A stretch of 64,000 bases of DNA from Alexandriicola marinus (GTDB lineage: Bacteria; Pseudomonadota; Alphaproteobacteria; Rhodobacterales; Rhodobacteraceae), in NCBI RefSeq assembly GCF_004000435.1, contig NZ_RBVZ01000001.1, forward strand, positions 1,219,328 to 1,283,327. The letters are read 5' to 3'. Below are positions 51,974 through 61,073 of the stretch, piece by piece (the stretch's first letter is position 1; the number at the start of each line of letters is the position of its first letter). The translations under genes were made by a program, and so were the position numbers. A model generated the notes under the pieces. It saw only the letters and a list, made by a program, of their open reading frames with translations. It was not told where the DNA came from and made no database searches.

Positions 51974-52971
51974 CAGAACGGGCCTTCGCGCCCGTCGCCG
52001 CGGCCATCGAGACCGGCGCCATTCCGGGCGCGGTTCTGGGCGTGCTGCGTGCCGACGGGCAGCGTGCGGTTCTGCACGGTGGAGCGGCACAGATCCGCCC
52101 CGACCGCGCGCCGATGCATGAAGACACGTGGTTCGACCTCGCGTCGCTGACCAAGGTACTGTTCACAACGGTTCAGATCCTCGAGGAAGCCGCGCAGGGC
52201 ACCATCGACCTCGATGCGCCGCTCACGACGCTCCTGCCCGACTTTCGCCAGTATGACACCGGCTGCTGGGAGCGTCAGGTCACCTTTCGCCAATGCCTCG
52301 GGCATCAGACAGCTTTCCCGGCCGTCGAGCCGCTTTACACCTATGGGCAGGATCGCCCGACACTGCGCGCCTTCATCCTACAACGCGTGTGGCCACGGGG
52401 CCCAAGCGTCTATTCGGACATCAACTTCATCCTACTGGGCCTCGCGCTGGAACGCCTGCGCGGCAAGGAGGTGTCTGCGATGGACCCGGGCTGGGGGTTC
52501 CGTTTCGCGCCGCCCCCAGAGGCCTGTGCGGCGACCGAAAACTGCACATGGCGTGGCCGCGTGATGCGCGGTGCGGTGCATGATGAAAACGCCTTCGCCC
52601 TCGGGGGCGCCGGTCATGCAGGGCTTTTTGGCCGGATGCAGGACATTCTCGACGTCGCGCAGGATGTCTTGACGGGCCGAGGCCTCGCGACTGAAACGGT
52701 GGCGCTCATGCGCACCGCGCTGAGCGACACACGCACCCACGGCTGGGAGCGCAGTCACCCGGGCTGGAGCGGAGGCGATCACTGCAACGGCAGCGTGATC
52801 GGCCATACGGGCTTTACCGGGACCGGGCTCTGGGTCGATTTCGACCGGGGACTGGCGTGGTCCTTGCTGACCAACCGCGTCCACCCCTCGCGCCATACAC
52901 ACAGCGGCATCGCCGACCTGCGCCGCGCCGTCGGGGATGCAATCAACTCGGAACAATGGAGATCCCGATGA
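51952..52971 (+). CDS. Serine hydrolase of the beta-lactamase (class C) family
   Basis: 339 residues. The catalytic set of the family is visible: SLTK (Ser-x-x-Lys, about 65-68), YSD (about 145) in the Tyr motif, and HTG (about 282) in place of [21 protein letters not shown] and [11 protein letters not shown] follow the EstB/class C pattern. No signal peptide, so it acts in the cytoplasm and is not a resistance enzyme or a wall-bound peptidase. In this operon it probably cleaves an imported murein peptide or a related amide/ester, before AnmK and MurQ act on the sugar part (inference). Confidence 0.85.
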   Translation: MSSVHDLTERAFAPVAAAIETGAIPGAVLGVLRADGQRAVLHGGAAQIRPDRAPMHEDTWFDLASLTKVLFTTVQILEEAAQGTIDLDAPLTTLLPDFRQYDTGCWERQVTFRQCLGHQTAFPAVEPLYTYGQDRPTLRAFILQRVWPRGPSVYSDINFILLGLALERLRGKEVSAMDPGWGFRFAPPPEACAATENCTWRGRVMRGAVHDENAFALGGAGHAGLFGRMQDILDVAQDVLTGRGLATETVALMRTALSDTRTHGWERSHPGWSGGDHCNGSVIGHTGFTGTGLWVDFDRGLAWSLLTNRVHPSRHTHSGIADLRRAVGDAINSEQWRSR

Positions 52972-54107
52972 CGGCGAAATGGTTCGCCGGTCTGATGACC
53001 GGAACGGTACTGGACGGGCAGATCGACGTGGCGCTTGTGCGCACGGATGGGGACAGCATCGCCGAATTCGGGCATTATGATCTGGTGCCCTACCCGCAGA
53101 ACATCCGCGACCTGCTGGAAGAGACGCTGGCCGCCGCCCGTACATGGAATTTCGAGGGCGCGGAGCCCGAGGTATTCACGCGCGCCGAACACGCCCTGAC
53201 CGTGGCGCAGGCAGAGGCCGTGGCCGACGTCGCGCAAGCCGCACGGCTGCCCCTGACGGACATTGCCGCCGTTGGCTTTCATGGCCAGACGGTTCTGCAC
53301 CGGGCCCCGACGGCCGCCCGGAGGGGCAAGACCCGCCAGCTTGGGGACGGGCAGCTCATGGCCGACAGGCTTGGCATCCCCGTGGTCTATGATCTGCGGA
53401 CCGCCGACGTCGAAGCCGGCGGACAGGGCGCCCCCTTGTGTGCAACCTATCACGCCGCGCTGCTCGCGCGGGCCGGGGCCGGCGCGGATACGGCAATTCT
53501 GAATCTGGGCGGTGTGGCAAATCTCAGCTGGCAAAGCGAGGATGGTCAGCTTGTCGCCTTCGATACCGGGCCTGCGAACGCACCGATCAACGACTGGATG
53601 AAGTCTCTTGGTCTGGACGAGATGGACCGCGACGGCGCATTGGCGGCAACGGGGCATGTGGATGAAAGCCGGCTGGCGCCCCTTCTGGAGCATCCCTACC
53701 TGTCCGCGCCTTACCCGAAATCGCTCGACCGGTTCGATTTCACGGCCGACATGGCCCGGGGCCTGTCGCCCGAGGATGGGGCAGCACTGCTAACCGCCTT
53801 CAGCGCCGCGGCCGTTGGCAAAGGGCTCGATCTGCTTCCGGTCCGGCCGACCAAGCTGATCGTGGCAGGCGGCGGGCGCCGCAACCCGACTTTGATGAAG
53901 GCCATTGCGCAGCGCGCCGGCGTCGGGGTCGAGGATGCAGACATCCACGGCTTGCGGGGTGACGCGGTGGAAGCGGAGGGTTTTGCATTCCTTGCCGCGC
54001 GCCGTTTGCTGGGCCGACCGATAAGCTACCCGGGAACGACGGGTGTCCCCGCCCCCATGACCGGCGGACAGCTTGCCACGCCCCGCAACGGCACAGCTTC
54101 CCGCTGA
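52968..54107 (+). CDS. anmK: Anhydro-N-acetylmuramic acid kinase
   Basis: 379 residues from the ATG at 52968, coupled to the previous stop (ATGA) and preceded by GGAG. AnmK opens and phosphorylates 1,6-anhydroMurNAc to MurNAc-6-phosphate. Motifs: [16 protein letters not shown] (the usual form is GLMSGTSLDG), [23 protein letters not shown] with the catalytic Asp, [22 protein letters not shown] and [15 protein letters not shown]. The MTGTVLDG variant is, as I recall, frequent in alphaproteobacteria. Its product is the substrate of MurQ, coded next to it on the other strand. Confidence 0.95.
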   Translation: MTAKWFAGLMTGTVLDGQIDVALVRTDGDSIAEFGHYDLVPYPQNIRDLLEETLAAARTWNFEGAEPEVFTRAEHALTVAQAEAVADVAQAARLPLTDIAAVGFHGQTVLHRAPTAARRGKTRQLGDGQLMADRLGIPVVYDLRTADVEAGGQGAPLCATYHAALLARAGAGADTAILNLGGVANLSWQSEDGQLVAFDTGPANAPINDWMKSLGLDEMDRDGALAATGHVDESRLAPLLEHPYLSAPYPKSLDRFDFTADMARGLSPEDGAALLTAFSAAAVGKGLDLLPVRPTKLIVAGGGRRNPTLMKAIAQRAGVGVEDADIHGLRGDAVEAEGFAFLAARRLLGRPISYPGTTGVPAPMTGGQLATPRNGTASR

Positions 54108-54124
54108 GGTTTTGGCGTTGCTAC

Positions 54125-54143
54125 GCCCCTCTCTCGCCGGGGC
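54125..54143. terminator. Short hairpin between convergent anmK and murQ
   Basis: GCCCC (54125-54129) and GGGGC (54139-54143) around 9 bases, followed by TTACT. It lies between the anmK stop and the murQ stop. Weak evidence for a bidirectional terminator. Confidence 0.35.
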
Positions 54144-54153
54144 TTACTGATGT

Positions 54154-55047
54154 TCAGGGCCCGGGCGCCTCTTGCAGCACGAGGTGCAGCCTGCCGTTCG
54201 CGCGTTCGAGGCAGGCCTTTGCCTCGGCGGTGGTCAGCTTACGGATCAACATGACGACAGCGGTCTTGATGGAGCCACTGGCCTGAGCAAGGGCCGCGTC
54301 GGCCTCCTCGAGGGACACATCGGCCAGTTCCGCCACCATCGCCACCGCACGGCCCTGCAGCTTTTCATTGGTGGGACGCATTTCGACCATCCGGCCCCGG
54401 TAGACATATCCCATCCGCACGAAGATCGCCGTCGAGAAACAGGTCAGGATCGCTTTTTGTGCCGTCCCGGCCTTCATCCGGGTCGAGCCCGCCACGATCT
54501 CCGGGCCGGTATCCGCGACAAGATAGTATTCCGCCACGGCGCCGATCGCGCCATTGGGCGCATTGCCCACCGCGACTGTCAGCGCGCCGACCTCGCGCGC
54601 GTGGCGCAACCCGTCAACCACGTAGGGCGTCCGCCCCGACGCCGCCAGACCGATCACCACGTCCTGCGCGCCCAGTTGAGACTCCTGCAACGCGGCGATG
54701 GCGGCGGCTCCGTTATCCTCGGCCCCCTCGACCGCGGTGACAAAGGCTCCCTGCCCGCCCGCCATCAGGTTCAGCGCCCGCACGGCGGGCCAGTCGAAGG
54801 TCGGCGGAAGTTCTGCCGCGTCGATCGCGCCGAGCCGGCCCGACGTGCCCGCCCCGAGATAGATCAGGCGTCCGCCTGCCTCGAGCCGACGGGCGGCGGC
54901 ATCGACCGCCCCGGTCATCGCCTCGGCCGTGCCAAGTGCCGCGGAGACGGCTGCAATCTGCGCCTCCAGCATCGCATCGACGATATCGCGGGTCGGCCAG
55001 GTTTCGACCGACCTGTAGCGAAGAGCGGCACGCTCAGTGGGTATCAT
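54154..55047 (-). CDS. murQ: N-acetylmuramic acid 6-phosphate etherase
   Basis: 297 residues, the usual family size, from the ATG at 55047. MurQ removes D-lactate from MurNAc-6-phosphate to give GlcNAc-6-phosphate. SIS-domain marks: YLGAGTSGRLGAIDAAELPP, the EGAEDNG region with the catalytic glutamate, GLAASGRTPYVVDGL and EIVAGSTRMKAGTAQK. It overlaps the kinase gene upstream by 14 bases and is the last gene of the minus-strand operon that begins with the sugar importer at 60863. Confidence 0.97.
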   Translation of the reverse strand: MIPTERAALRYRSVETWPTRDIVDAMLEAQIAAVSAALGTAEAMTGAVDAAARRLEAGGRLIYLGAGTSGRLGAIDAAELPPTFDWPAVRALNLMAGGQGAFVTAVEGAEDNGAAAIAALQESQLGAQDVVIGLAASGRTPYVVDGLRHAREVGALTVAVGNAPNGAIGAVAEYYLVADTGPEIVAGSTRMKAGTAQKAILTCFSTAIFVRMGYVYRGRMVEMRPTNEKLQGRAVAMVAELADVSLEEADAALAQASGSIKTAVVMLIRKLTTAEAKACLERANGRLHLVLQEAPGP

Positions 55048-55936
55048 GGGCAACCTTGTCCTTTTCTCTCGCAATCTGAGCGGCCTGAAAGGCTGCATCC
55101 ACACGGGGAAACTCGACCTCGCAGCCCTCCAGCTCCGAAAGGATCTCGGCACGGATCACCGGGTCCAGCGCCAGCACCCCGCCCACAAAGGCCACAGGGG
55201 CCGGGCCGCAACGCTTCAGCATCGTCTTGCCCAGACGCGCAAGTTCGCGCCCGGCGCGGCGCAGCAGGTCCTGTGCGATCGCGTCGCCCTCGCGCGCGGC
55301 CTCGGCCACAGCGACCGCAAGGCGGCCGATCTGGCCCCGGTCGCCGCCATAGACATAGTTGCGCATCGCATCATGGGTGTTGCCGCCAAGGGCCGCGAAC
55401 ACCGCGGAGGCCAGGATTTCCGCGCCCTTTGGCCCCTCTCCCTCGTCGATCTTGCGAAAGAGAAGGTTCAGGGCCTGCAAGGCGATCCAGACGCCGGACC
55501 CTGCATCGTCGACGAGGATGCCACGCCCGCCCACCACGACCTGTTCGTGGTTCTGGTCATAGGACATCCCCACTGAGCCCGTGCCCGCGGACACCAGATG
55601 CCCGCGCCGCCCAGAAAACACCGCCTGCCATGCAAGGCTCGTGTCACTGGCATAGCTAAACCGCTCGGGCGGCAGGCCAAGGATTTCGGTGACCTGCGCT
55701 TCGATCTGCGGGTGGTGCGAGAACCCCGCCCCGGTGATGCCGAATTCGGCAAAGCTCACTGGTCCGGGAAGCGCATCCCGGACCGCCTCCATCGCACCGC
55801 GAAACCGCGCGAGGCTGCGGGCATCGTAGATCAGCCCGCTGGCCCCGTCACACAAGCCCCGGTCGATCATCTTGCCCGCGGCGTCGACGACGACCCAGCG
55901 CGATGCGGTTCCCCCGATATCCATGCCAAGATACAC
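55034..55936 (-). CDS. BadF/BadG-type amino-sugar kinase (GlcNAc kinase-like)
   Basis: 300 residues. ASKHA-fold marks: GMDIGGTASRWVVVD for the first phosphate loop, SAGTGSVGMSYD for the second, DDAGSGVWIALQALN, and the adenosine motif VAFVGGVLALDP. The family holds N-acetylglucosamine kinases and the MurNAc/GlcNAc kinase MurK. Coded between NanE and MurQ, it should phosphorylate GlcNAc, MurNAc or a related sugar brought in by the adjoining MalEFGK-type importer. Two bases separate its start from the nanE stop, and its end overlaps murQ. Confidence 0.88.
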   Translation of the reverse strand: MYLGMDIGGTASRWVVVDAAGKMIDRGLCDGASGLIYDARSLARFRGAMEAVRDALPGPVSFAEFGITGAGFSHHPQIEAQVTEILGLPPERFSYASDTSLAWQAVFSGRRGHLVSAGTGSVGMSYDQNHEQVVVGGRGILVDDAGSGVWIALQALNLLFRKIDEGEGPKGAEILASAVFAALGGNTHDAMRNYVYGGDRGQIGRLAVAVAEAAREGDAIAQDLLRRAGRELARLGKTMLKRCGPAPVAFVGGVLALDPVIRAEILSELEGCEVEFPRVDAAFQAAQIAREKDKVAHDTH

Positions 55937-55938
55937 GT

Positions 55939-56622
55939 TCAGGACCCCTTGCCTTGCCGGGCCACTGCCCGGACGAACCCCTGCGCGATGGCTCGGGGAT
56001 TGGTGATCATCGTGCCGACCACGACTGCATGCGCCCCGCGATCGAGGGCCTCGGCCGCCTGTTGCGGCGTGGCGATCCGGCCTTCGGCCACGACCGGAAC
56101 CCGCACCGCTTTCGCCAGCGCCTCCACCAGAGCGAAATCCGGACCATCGGGCACCAGCGCGGCCGGATCGGTATAGCCGGACAGCGTGGTCGCTACATAG
56201 CTCGCCCCGGCATCGGCCGCACGGCGCCCCTCGTCGAGGGTGGAGATATCGGCAAAGGCCTCACAGCCGGCGTCGAGGATCGCGCGCAGCACCTCCTGCC
56301 AGCGATCTGGTGTGCCGCGCTCCCGATCCGTGCAATCCAGCCCGATGATCTGCGCCCCGGCCGCCATGACATCCTCTGCCGCCGCACGGTCGGGCGTGAT
56401 GTAGACCGGGGCCTGACCGAAGACCTTGTTGATGCCGATCACCGGCAGGGATGTGTCATGCCGAATGGCGCGGATATCCTCGGGGCCATTGGCCCGCAAC
56501 GCCACCGCCCCAGCCTGCTCTGCCGCCTGGGCCATCGCGCGCATATGGACCGGTCCATGCAGCGGGTTGTCGGCCCGGGCCTGGCAGGACACCACAAGGC
56601 CTCCTTGCGGGATCAGCGTCAT
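55939..56622 (-). CDS. nanE: N-acylglucosamine-6-phosphate 2-epimerase (ManNAc-6-P epimerase)
   Basis: 227 residues, typical size. NanE interconverts ManNAc-6-P and GlcNAc-6-P. TIM-barrel marks: GGLVVSCQARADNPLHGP, IGINKVFG, IIGLDCTDR, FADISTLDEGRRAADAG, VATTLSGYT and PVVAEGRIATPQQAAEAL with VVVGTMITNP. Coupled to the sugar permease gene upstream (ATGA). Its presence suggests that the operon also handles a ManNAc-containing substrate; the sialate lyase NanA is not in the window. Confidence 0.92.
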   Translation of the reverse strand: MTLIPQGGLVVSCQARADNPLHGPVHMRAMAQAAEQAGAVALRANGPEDIRAIRHDTSLPVIGINKVFGQAPVYITPDRAAAEDVMAAGAQIIGLDCTDRERGTPDRWQEVLRAILDAGCEAFADISTLDEGRRAADAGASYVATTLSGYTDPAALVPDGPDFALVEALAKAVRVPVVAEGRIATPQQAAEALDRGAHAVVVGTMITNPRAIAQGFVRAVARQGKGS

Positions 56623-57476
56623 TTCACGGCCCCCGCTGTCATCCCGTTGATGAATTGCTTGGACAGGACGATGTACAGAATGGTGATCGGGGCCGCCGCA
56701 AGCGTCAGGCCCGCGAACATCACGCCCCAATTGGTACTGAACTCGCCGATGAAGGTTGTCATCCCCTGCGGCAGGGTCTTGAGCGCGTCATCCTGAATGA
56801 AAACCAGAGGAAAGAAGAAATCGTTCCAGATCGGCACGAGGTTATAGATCCCCGCGATCACCAGTGCCGGACGGCACAGCGGGATCATCACGCTCCACAT
56901 GATGCGAAGCTCGGACGCGCCGTCCATTCGCGCGGCGTCCTCCAACTCTCTGGGCAGCGTCCGGATGAATCCGGTCATGATGAACACCGTCGAGGGCAGA
57001 CCCATCGCGGTATAGACGGAAATCAGCGCCCAGTGGCTGTTCAGGATGCCCAGATCGCGAAACAGGATGAACAGCGGAATGATCGCCAGTTTCAGCGGCA
57101 CCATCAGCCCCGCCATGAAGAAGAGCAGGATGAAGCTCGATCCGAAGAAGTCATAGCGCGCGATGGCATAGGCCGCCATCGTTCCCAACGTCAGCAGCAG
57201 CAGGATCGACGCGCCCGTCACGATGAAGGAGTTCATCAGATAACGCAGGAAGGAGGTCTGCGTCGCCATGGCGACGAAATTGGAAATGTCCGTGAAATCC
57301 GGGATCGAAAACGGGCTCTGAAAGATTTCGACATTCGATTTGAACCCGGACATCACCATGATGATGATCGGAAACAGCATCACGATCGTGTTGGCGATCA
57401 GGATGATCTGCATCAGCCCGTCGCGCCCGAAGGTCCCCAGAAGACCCGGCTTCTCATATGTGCCCGTGTTGCTCAC
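56619..57476 (-). CDS. Sugar ABC importer permease, MalG/NgcG-like
   Basis: 285 residues from a GTG at 57476, coupled to the previous stop (GTGA). Six membrane helices (IILIANTIVMLFPIIIMVM, LLLLTLGTMAAYAIARYDFF). The EAA loop is LEDAARMDGASELRIMWSVM, the CUT1 pattern for oligosaccharide importers. With the MalF-like partner it makes the channel for the amino-sugar importer. The upstream frame is open further but overlaps the MalF-like gene and is not coding. Confidence 0.92.
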   Translation of the reverse strand: MSNTGTYEKPGLLGTFGRDGLMQIILIANTIVMLFPIIIMVMSGFKSNVEIFQSPFSIPDFTDISNFVAMATQTSFLRYLMNSFIVTGASILLLLTLGTMAAYAIARYDFFGSSFILLFFMAGLMVPLKLAIIPLFILFRDLGILNSHWALISVYTAMGLPSTVFIMTGFIRTLPRELEDAARMDGASELRIMWSVMIPLCRPALVIAGIYNLVPIWNDFFFPLVFIQDDALKTLPQGMTTFIGEFSTNWGVMFAGLTLAAAPITILYIVLSKQFINGMTAGAVK

Positions 57477-58438
57477 ACCTCGATCTCCCGGCGGCGCAGA
57501 TAGATGGTCCAGACCGTCGCAACCACGGCAATGAACAGGAACATCAGCACCGCAAGGGCCGAACCCATGCCGAAATCCTGTATCCCTGCCGACTGGTTCC
57601 CAAAGGCGGTGCGATAAAAATACAGGCCCAGCACATCGGTCGTGCCGAAGGGCGAGCCATCGAGCCCCACCATGATGTAGGGCAGTTCGAACCAGTTGAA
57701 CGAGCCGATGAAGAGCAGGATGAAACACACCGTCGCAGAGGGCGCAATCAGCGGCCAGATGATCTTGCGGATCAGAAGCAGCTCCGAGTCCGTCTCCATC
57801 CGGGCCGCGTCGAGAATCTCGGAGGGAATGCGCTGCAGGCCGGCCAGAAAGACCAGCGTAGGAAACCCGACCCAGGCCCAGGCATTCACGAAGATCAGCG
57901 CATTCAGCGCAGTGTCGGGATCGCCCAGCCATGGTCCCGCGAAAACATCGAGTCCCACCGAGCGCAGCAGCTGGTTCACCGCCCCGAAGATGGGATGGAA
58001 GAACAGCTTCCAGACATAGCCGATGATGACCGTCGACAGCACGACCGGCAGAAAGACCGCAATTCGGTGGAACCGCGCACCGGGCAGATCGCGCCACAGA
58101 GCGTAGGCCAGGATGAAGCCCAGACCATTCTGGATGATCATCAGCGCGAAAAAGACGAACACGTTGTTCTTGAAGGCATTCCAGGTGGTGGTCGCGAAGG
58201 GCTCGTCGAACAGAACCTTGCTGAAATTGGCAAAGCCCACGAACTCGCCGCGCCGCAGCCCCTGCCAGTCATAGAACGCATAGGCCAGCGCCGAGACGAT
58301 CGGATAGATCACGAACAGCGCCATCACCGCCAGCGGAGGCACAAGAAGGAACGTGATCCACATCCCGCGCCCGGACATCCTCAGGCGGGGCAATCTGGAT
58401 TTTTGCGTGGGGGCCTCAGTCGTGTCGGGCGCGTCCAT
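57473..58438 (-). CDS. Sugar ABC importer permease, MalF-like
   Basis: 321 residues. A cytoplasmic N-terminus of about 28 residues is followed by six helices (WITFLLVPPLAVMALFVIYP, FLPVVLSTVIIGYVWKLFF). The EAA loop is ILDAARMETDSELLLIRKI. CUT1 family of sugar importers. A hairpin lies just upstream, between the binding-protein gene and this one. Partner of the MalG-like permease whose gene overlaps its end. Confidence 0.92.
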   Translation of the reverse strand: MDAPDTTEAPTQKSRLPRLRMSGRGMWITFLLVPPLAVMALFVIYPIVSALAYAFYDWQGLRRGEFVGFANFSKVLFDEPFATTTWNAFKNNVFVFFALMIIQNGLGFILAYALWRDLPGARFHRIAVFLPVVLSTVIIGYVWKLFFHPIFGAVNQLLRSVGLDVFAGPWLGDPDTALNALIFVNAWAWVGFPTLVFLAGLQRIPSEILDAARMETDSELLLIRKIIWPLIAPSATVCFILLFIGSFNWFELPYIMVGLDGSPFGTTDVLGLYFYRTAFGNQSAGIQDFGMGSALAVLMFLFIAVVATVWTIYLRRREIEV

Positions 58439-58488
58439 GCGGACCTCCGGGGGGTGAATGCCGGCGACGAAAAAAAGAGAGACGCGGT

Positions 58489-58512
58489 GGCCGGGTGCCG
58501 AAACACCCGGCC
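58489..58512 (-). terminator. Intercistronic hairpin after the sugar-binding-protein gene
   Basis: GGCCGGGTG (58489-58497) pairs perfectly with CACCCGGCC (58504-58512), loop 6 bases. On the minus strand a T-rich tract (CTCTTTTTTTCG) follows about 9 bases later. It lies 12 bases after the binding-protein stop and should partly stop transcription there, which favours the binding protein. Confidence 0.65.
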
Positions 58513-58524
58513 GGGGTTCCAGGA

Positions 58525-59763
58525 TCAGTCCTGGAACGGCGCGTAGTAGGTTGCGATCCCGTCGGTCACAGCCTGCGCTGCATCCTGCGGGGTTGTCTCG
58601 CCGGCCAGCATCTTCTGCACTTCGGCCTGCAGCAGCACCGAGCCCGACGGCTCTTCATAGCGGAAGTTCGTCAGCATGATGTAGGGCACCGCGGATTGGT
58701 TGAGCTGAGCCACTTCGTTGAGCAGGTCGTCCGTCAGCGTCACGCCCTGAATCGGGGTGATGTTGCGCAACTCGTTGGCGAAGACCTGACCGAATTCGGT
58801 CGTTGCCGTATAGGCAAGGAACTTCTTGACCGCTTCGGCATGTTCGGTCGAGGCATTGCCCGCATAGCCCCCATCGAAGAAGACACCGACCAATTTGGCG
58901 TCATCCGCCGAAGGTCCGGGTGCCGCGAAGACGCCGATCTCCAGATCGGGGTTCTGATTGCGGAAGTTGGCAATCTCGAACGATCCACCGGCGAACATGG
59001 CCGCAAGACCAGAGACGAACAGCTGCTGCGAGGAGGCATAATCAAGCCCGGTGAAGCCGTCCGGGAAATAGGCGCTGATCTCCTGAACCTTTTCCAGACC
59101 GGCGACAAAACGCGGATCGGTGAAGTCGGTGGTTCCCGCCACGACCTCCCGGAAGAAATCCTGACCGATGGTGGAAGAACCCAGCGCCGATACGATGGTT
59201 TCGTTCTGCCAGGCGGTGGCCGTGCCGTTGGCGAAGGCGAACATGCCCGCGTCCTCGATCGCCTGCGCATTCGCCAGCAATTCATCCCAGGTGTCCGGCT
59301 CGGACAGGCCCAGCTGGTCGTAGATGCCCTTGTTGTAGATCACCAGCATCGTCTGCGATGCAAAGGGCACGCCATAGATCTCGCCATCTTCGCGCAGGGT
59401 CTGCGCCAGCAGGGCGGTTTCATTCATCGACGCCAGACCCGGCACGTCATCTTGCGTGATCGGCATGAGGTAATCGGCACCGGCCACGGCCTCGAAGGCC
59501 CCGTAGGCCCGCACCATCATCATGTCCGGCCCGGACTCGCCCGCCAGCGCGGTCGACAGGATCGTGGCATAGCTCGATGCCTCGAAGGCTTCGAATTCGA
59601 CGGTGATGCCCGGATTCGCGGCTTCGAAGGCGGCGATCAGGTCTTCATAGACGGCGCGATCTTCCTGGCGCCAGCTCCAGAACGACAGGTCCTGCGCGAC
59701 GGCAGGCGCGGCAATGGCCGTGGCCGCGAGGCCCAGCGTCAGCAATTTGAATGTTTTCTTCAT
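58525..59763 (-). CDS. Periplasmic oligosaccharide/amino-sugar-binding protein, MalE-type
   Basis: 412 residues from the ATG at 59763. Signal peptide 1-23 (LGLAATAIAAPAVAQ). SBP family 1 marks: DLIAAFEAANPGITVEFE, GESGPDMMMVRAYGAFEA, DGEIYGVPFASQTMLVIYN and GVFFDGGYAGNASTEHAEAV. The aromatic-rich start (LSFWSWRQEDRAVYED) suits sugar stacking. It feeds the MalFG-like permeases; an amino sugar such as GlcNAc, MurNAc or a muropeptide sugar is likely from the operon's enzymes. Confidence 0.92.
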   Translation of the reverse strand: MKKTFKLLTLGLAATAIAAPAVAQDLSFWSWRQEDRAVYEDLIAAFEAANPGITVEFEAFEASSYATILSTALAGESGPDMMMVRAYGAFEAVAGADYLMPITQDDVPGLASMNETALLAQTLREDGEIYGVPFASQTMLVIYNKGIYDQLGLSEPDTWDELLANAQAIEDAGMFAFANGTATAWQNETIVSALGSSTIGQDFFREVVAGTTDFTDPRFVAGLEKVQEISAYFPDGFTGLDYASSQQLFVSGLAAMFAGGSFEIANFRNQNPDLEIGVFAAPGPSADDAKLVGVFFDGGYAGNASTEHAEAVKKFLAYTATTEFGQVFANELRNITPIQGVTLTDDLLNEVAQLNQSAVPYIMLTNFRYEEPSGSVLLQAEVQKMLAGETTPQDAAQAVTDGIATYYAPFQD

Positions 59764-59789
59764 GTTAGCCTCACAAGTTGGGGTAGGTT

Positions 59790-60863
59790 TTATGCCGACC
59801 GGAAACTCCGGCCGGTTTCGGTATCGAAATAGTGGAGTTGGGCCGGGTCCGGGCAGATCCGGACGGTATCGCCCGGTTGATGCGCGCAACTGGCGGTGTC
59901 GCCTTTCAGGCTGACACGCGTGCCATCGCCCAGCCGGGCATACAGATAGGCCTCGTTGCCAAGGTATTCCGCATATTCGAATTCGGCGTCGAACCCGTCC
60001 GGCGCATCCGCGAGACCAAGGTGCATGGCGTCCGGGCGCAGGCCCAGCGTCACCTTCTGCCCTGTCTCCGGCGCGCCGGGCAAAGCGATCGACCCGCTGC
60101 CCTCGATGCCGAAATGCGGCCCGTCACGGGTCGTCTCGAGAAGCGACATCCGGGGAGAGCCGATAAAGGTGCCGACGAATGCATTGGCCGGCGTTTCATA
60201 CAATTCCCGCGGGGTGCCGACCTGTTCGATCAGGCCGCCACGCATCACCACGATCCGATCGGCCAGCGTCATCGCCTCCACCTGATCATGCGTGACATAG
60301 ATCATCGTCGCGCCGATCTTGCGGTGCAGCTTGGCAATCTCAAGCCGAACATCCGAACGCAGCGCCGCATCGAGGTTCGACAGCGGCTCGTCCAGCAGGA
60401 ACACCGAAGGCTTGCGCGCCAGCGCCCGGCCGATCGCGACCCGCTGACGCTGCCCGCCCGACAATTCGCGCGGCTTGCGATCCAGCAGCGGCTCCAGCTG
60501 GAGCATGCCGGCGGCCTCGTCGATGCGGGCCTGAACCTCGGCCTTGGACAGCCCCATCAGCCGCGCCCCGAAGGCCATGTTGTCATAGACGTTCATGTGC
60601 GGGTAAAGCGCGTAGGACTGGAACACCATCGCGATGTCGCGCTTGGACGGCGCCACGCCCTGCATGGACTTGCCATTCAGCACGAATTCCCCCGCGGTCA
60701 TCGGGTCGAGACCAGCGATCAGGCGCAGCAAGGTCGACTTGCCACAGCCCGACGGCCCGACAAACACGATCAGCTCGCGGTCCCGGATATCGAGATCTAT
60801 TCCCTGAAGAACCTCAACATTCTTGAAGTTCTTGCGCACACCACGCAGCGATAGTTGTGCCAT
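59790..60863 (-). CDS. Sugar ABC importer ATPase, MalK/UgpC/MsmX-like
   Basis: 357 residues. Walker A GPSGCGKSTLLRLIAGL, MVFQSYALYPHMNVYDNM, signature [15 protein letters not shown], Walker B VFLLDEPLSNLDA, switch THDQVEAM. The C-terminal TOBE/regulatory part runs from about 235 (GSGSIALPG, LGLRPDAMHLG). First gene of the minus-strand operon malK-malE-malF-malG-nanE-kinase-murQ, an order in which the ATPase leads. Two direct-repeat operator candidates lie just upstream. Confidence 0.93.
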   Translation of the reverse strand: MAQLSLRGVRKNFKNVEVLQGIDLDIRDRELIVFVGPSGCGKSTLLRLIAGLDPMTAGEFVLNGKSMQGVAPSKRDIAMVFQSYALYPHMNVYDNMAFGARLMGLSKAEVQARIDEAAGMLQLEPLLDRKPRELSGGQRQRVAIGRALARKPSVFLLDEPLSNLDAALRSDVRLEIAKLHRKIGATMIYVTHDQVEAMTLADRIVVMRGGLIEQVGTPRELYETPANAFVGTFIGSPRMSLLETTRDGPHFGIEGSGSIALPGAPETGQKVTLGLRPDAMHLGLADAPDGFDAEFEYAEYLGNEAYLYARLGDGTRVSLKGDTASCAHQPGDTVRICPDPAQLHYFDTETGRSFRSA

Positions 60864-60887
60864 GCCACCCTCCCAGCAGAGGTGACC

Positions 60888-60949
60888 ATACCAAGCAGCA
60901 AACCAATTTCAACCGGTATTTCCAATATAACAATACCACTAAAATACCT
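60888..60949 (-). promoter_or_regulatory. Two operator candidates in the divergent gap of the sugar operon
   Basis: On the minus strand AGGTAT-TTTAG-TGGTAT (60949-60933) and TGGTTT-GCTGCT-TGGTAT (60905-60888). They match the direct-repeat sites at 46422 and 49969. The stretch is AT-rich and lies between the MalK-like and second GntR genes. A single TGGTAT is also seen at about 61052. Confidence 0.6.
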
Positions 60950-61073
60950 TTTAACGAAATGGTCGGAATATATCGCTCTTTTTTGGTCGACATCGCGCGG
61001 CCGGCAACTAAATCCAGGCCCATTGCGTCACTTGTATTAAAGTGGTATCCCTTCCGCATTGGAAAGGACCGCC

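Noticed and set aside
51952-52971. Beta-lactamase-fold protein considered as a resistance gene
   Set aside because: No signal peptide, HTG in place of KTG, and it lies inside a cell-wall salvage operon, so a catabolic hydrolase is more likely.
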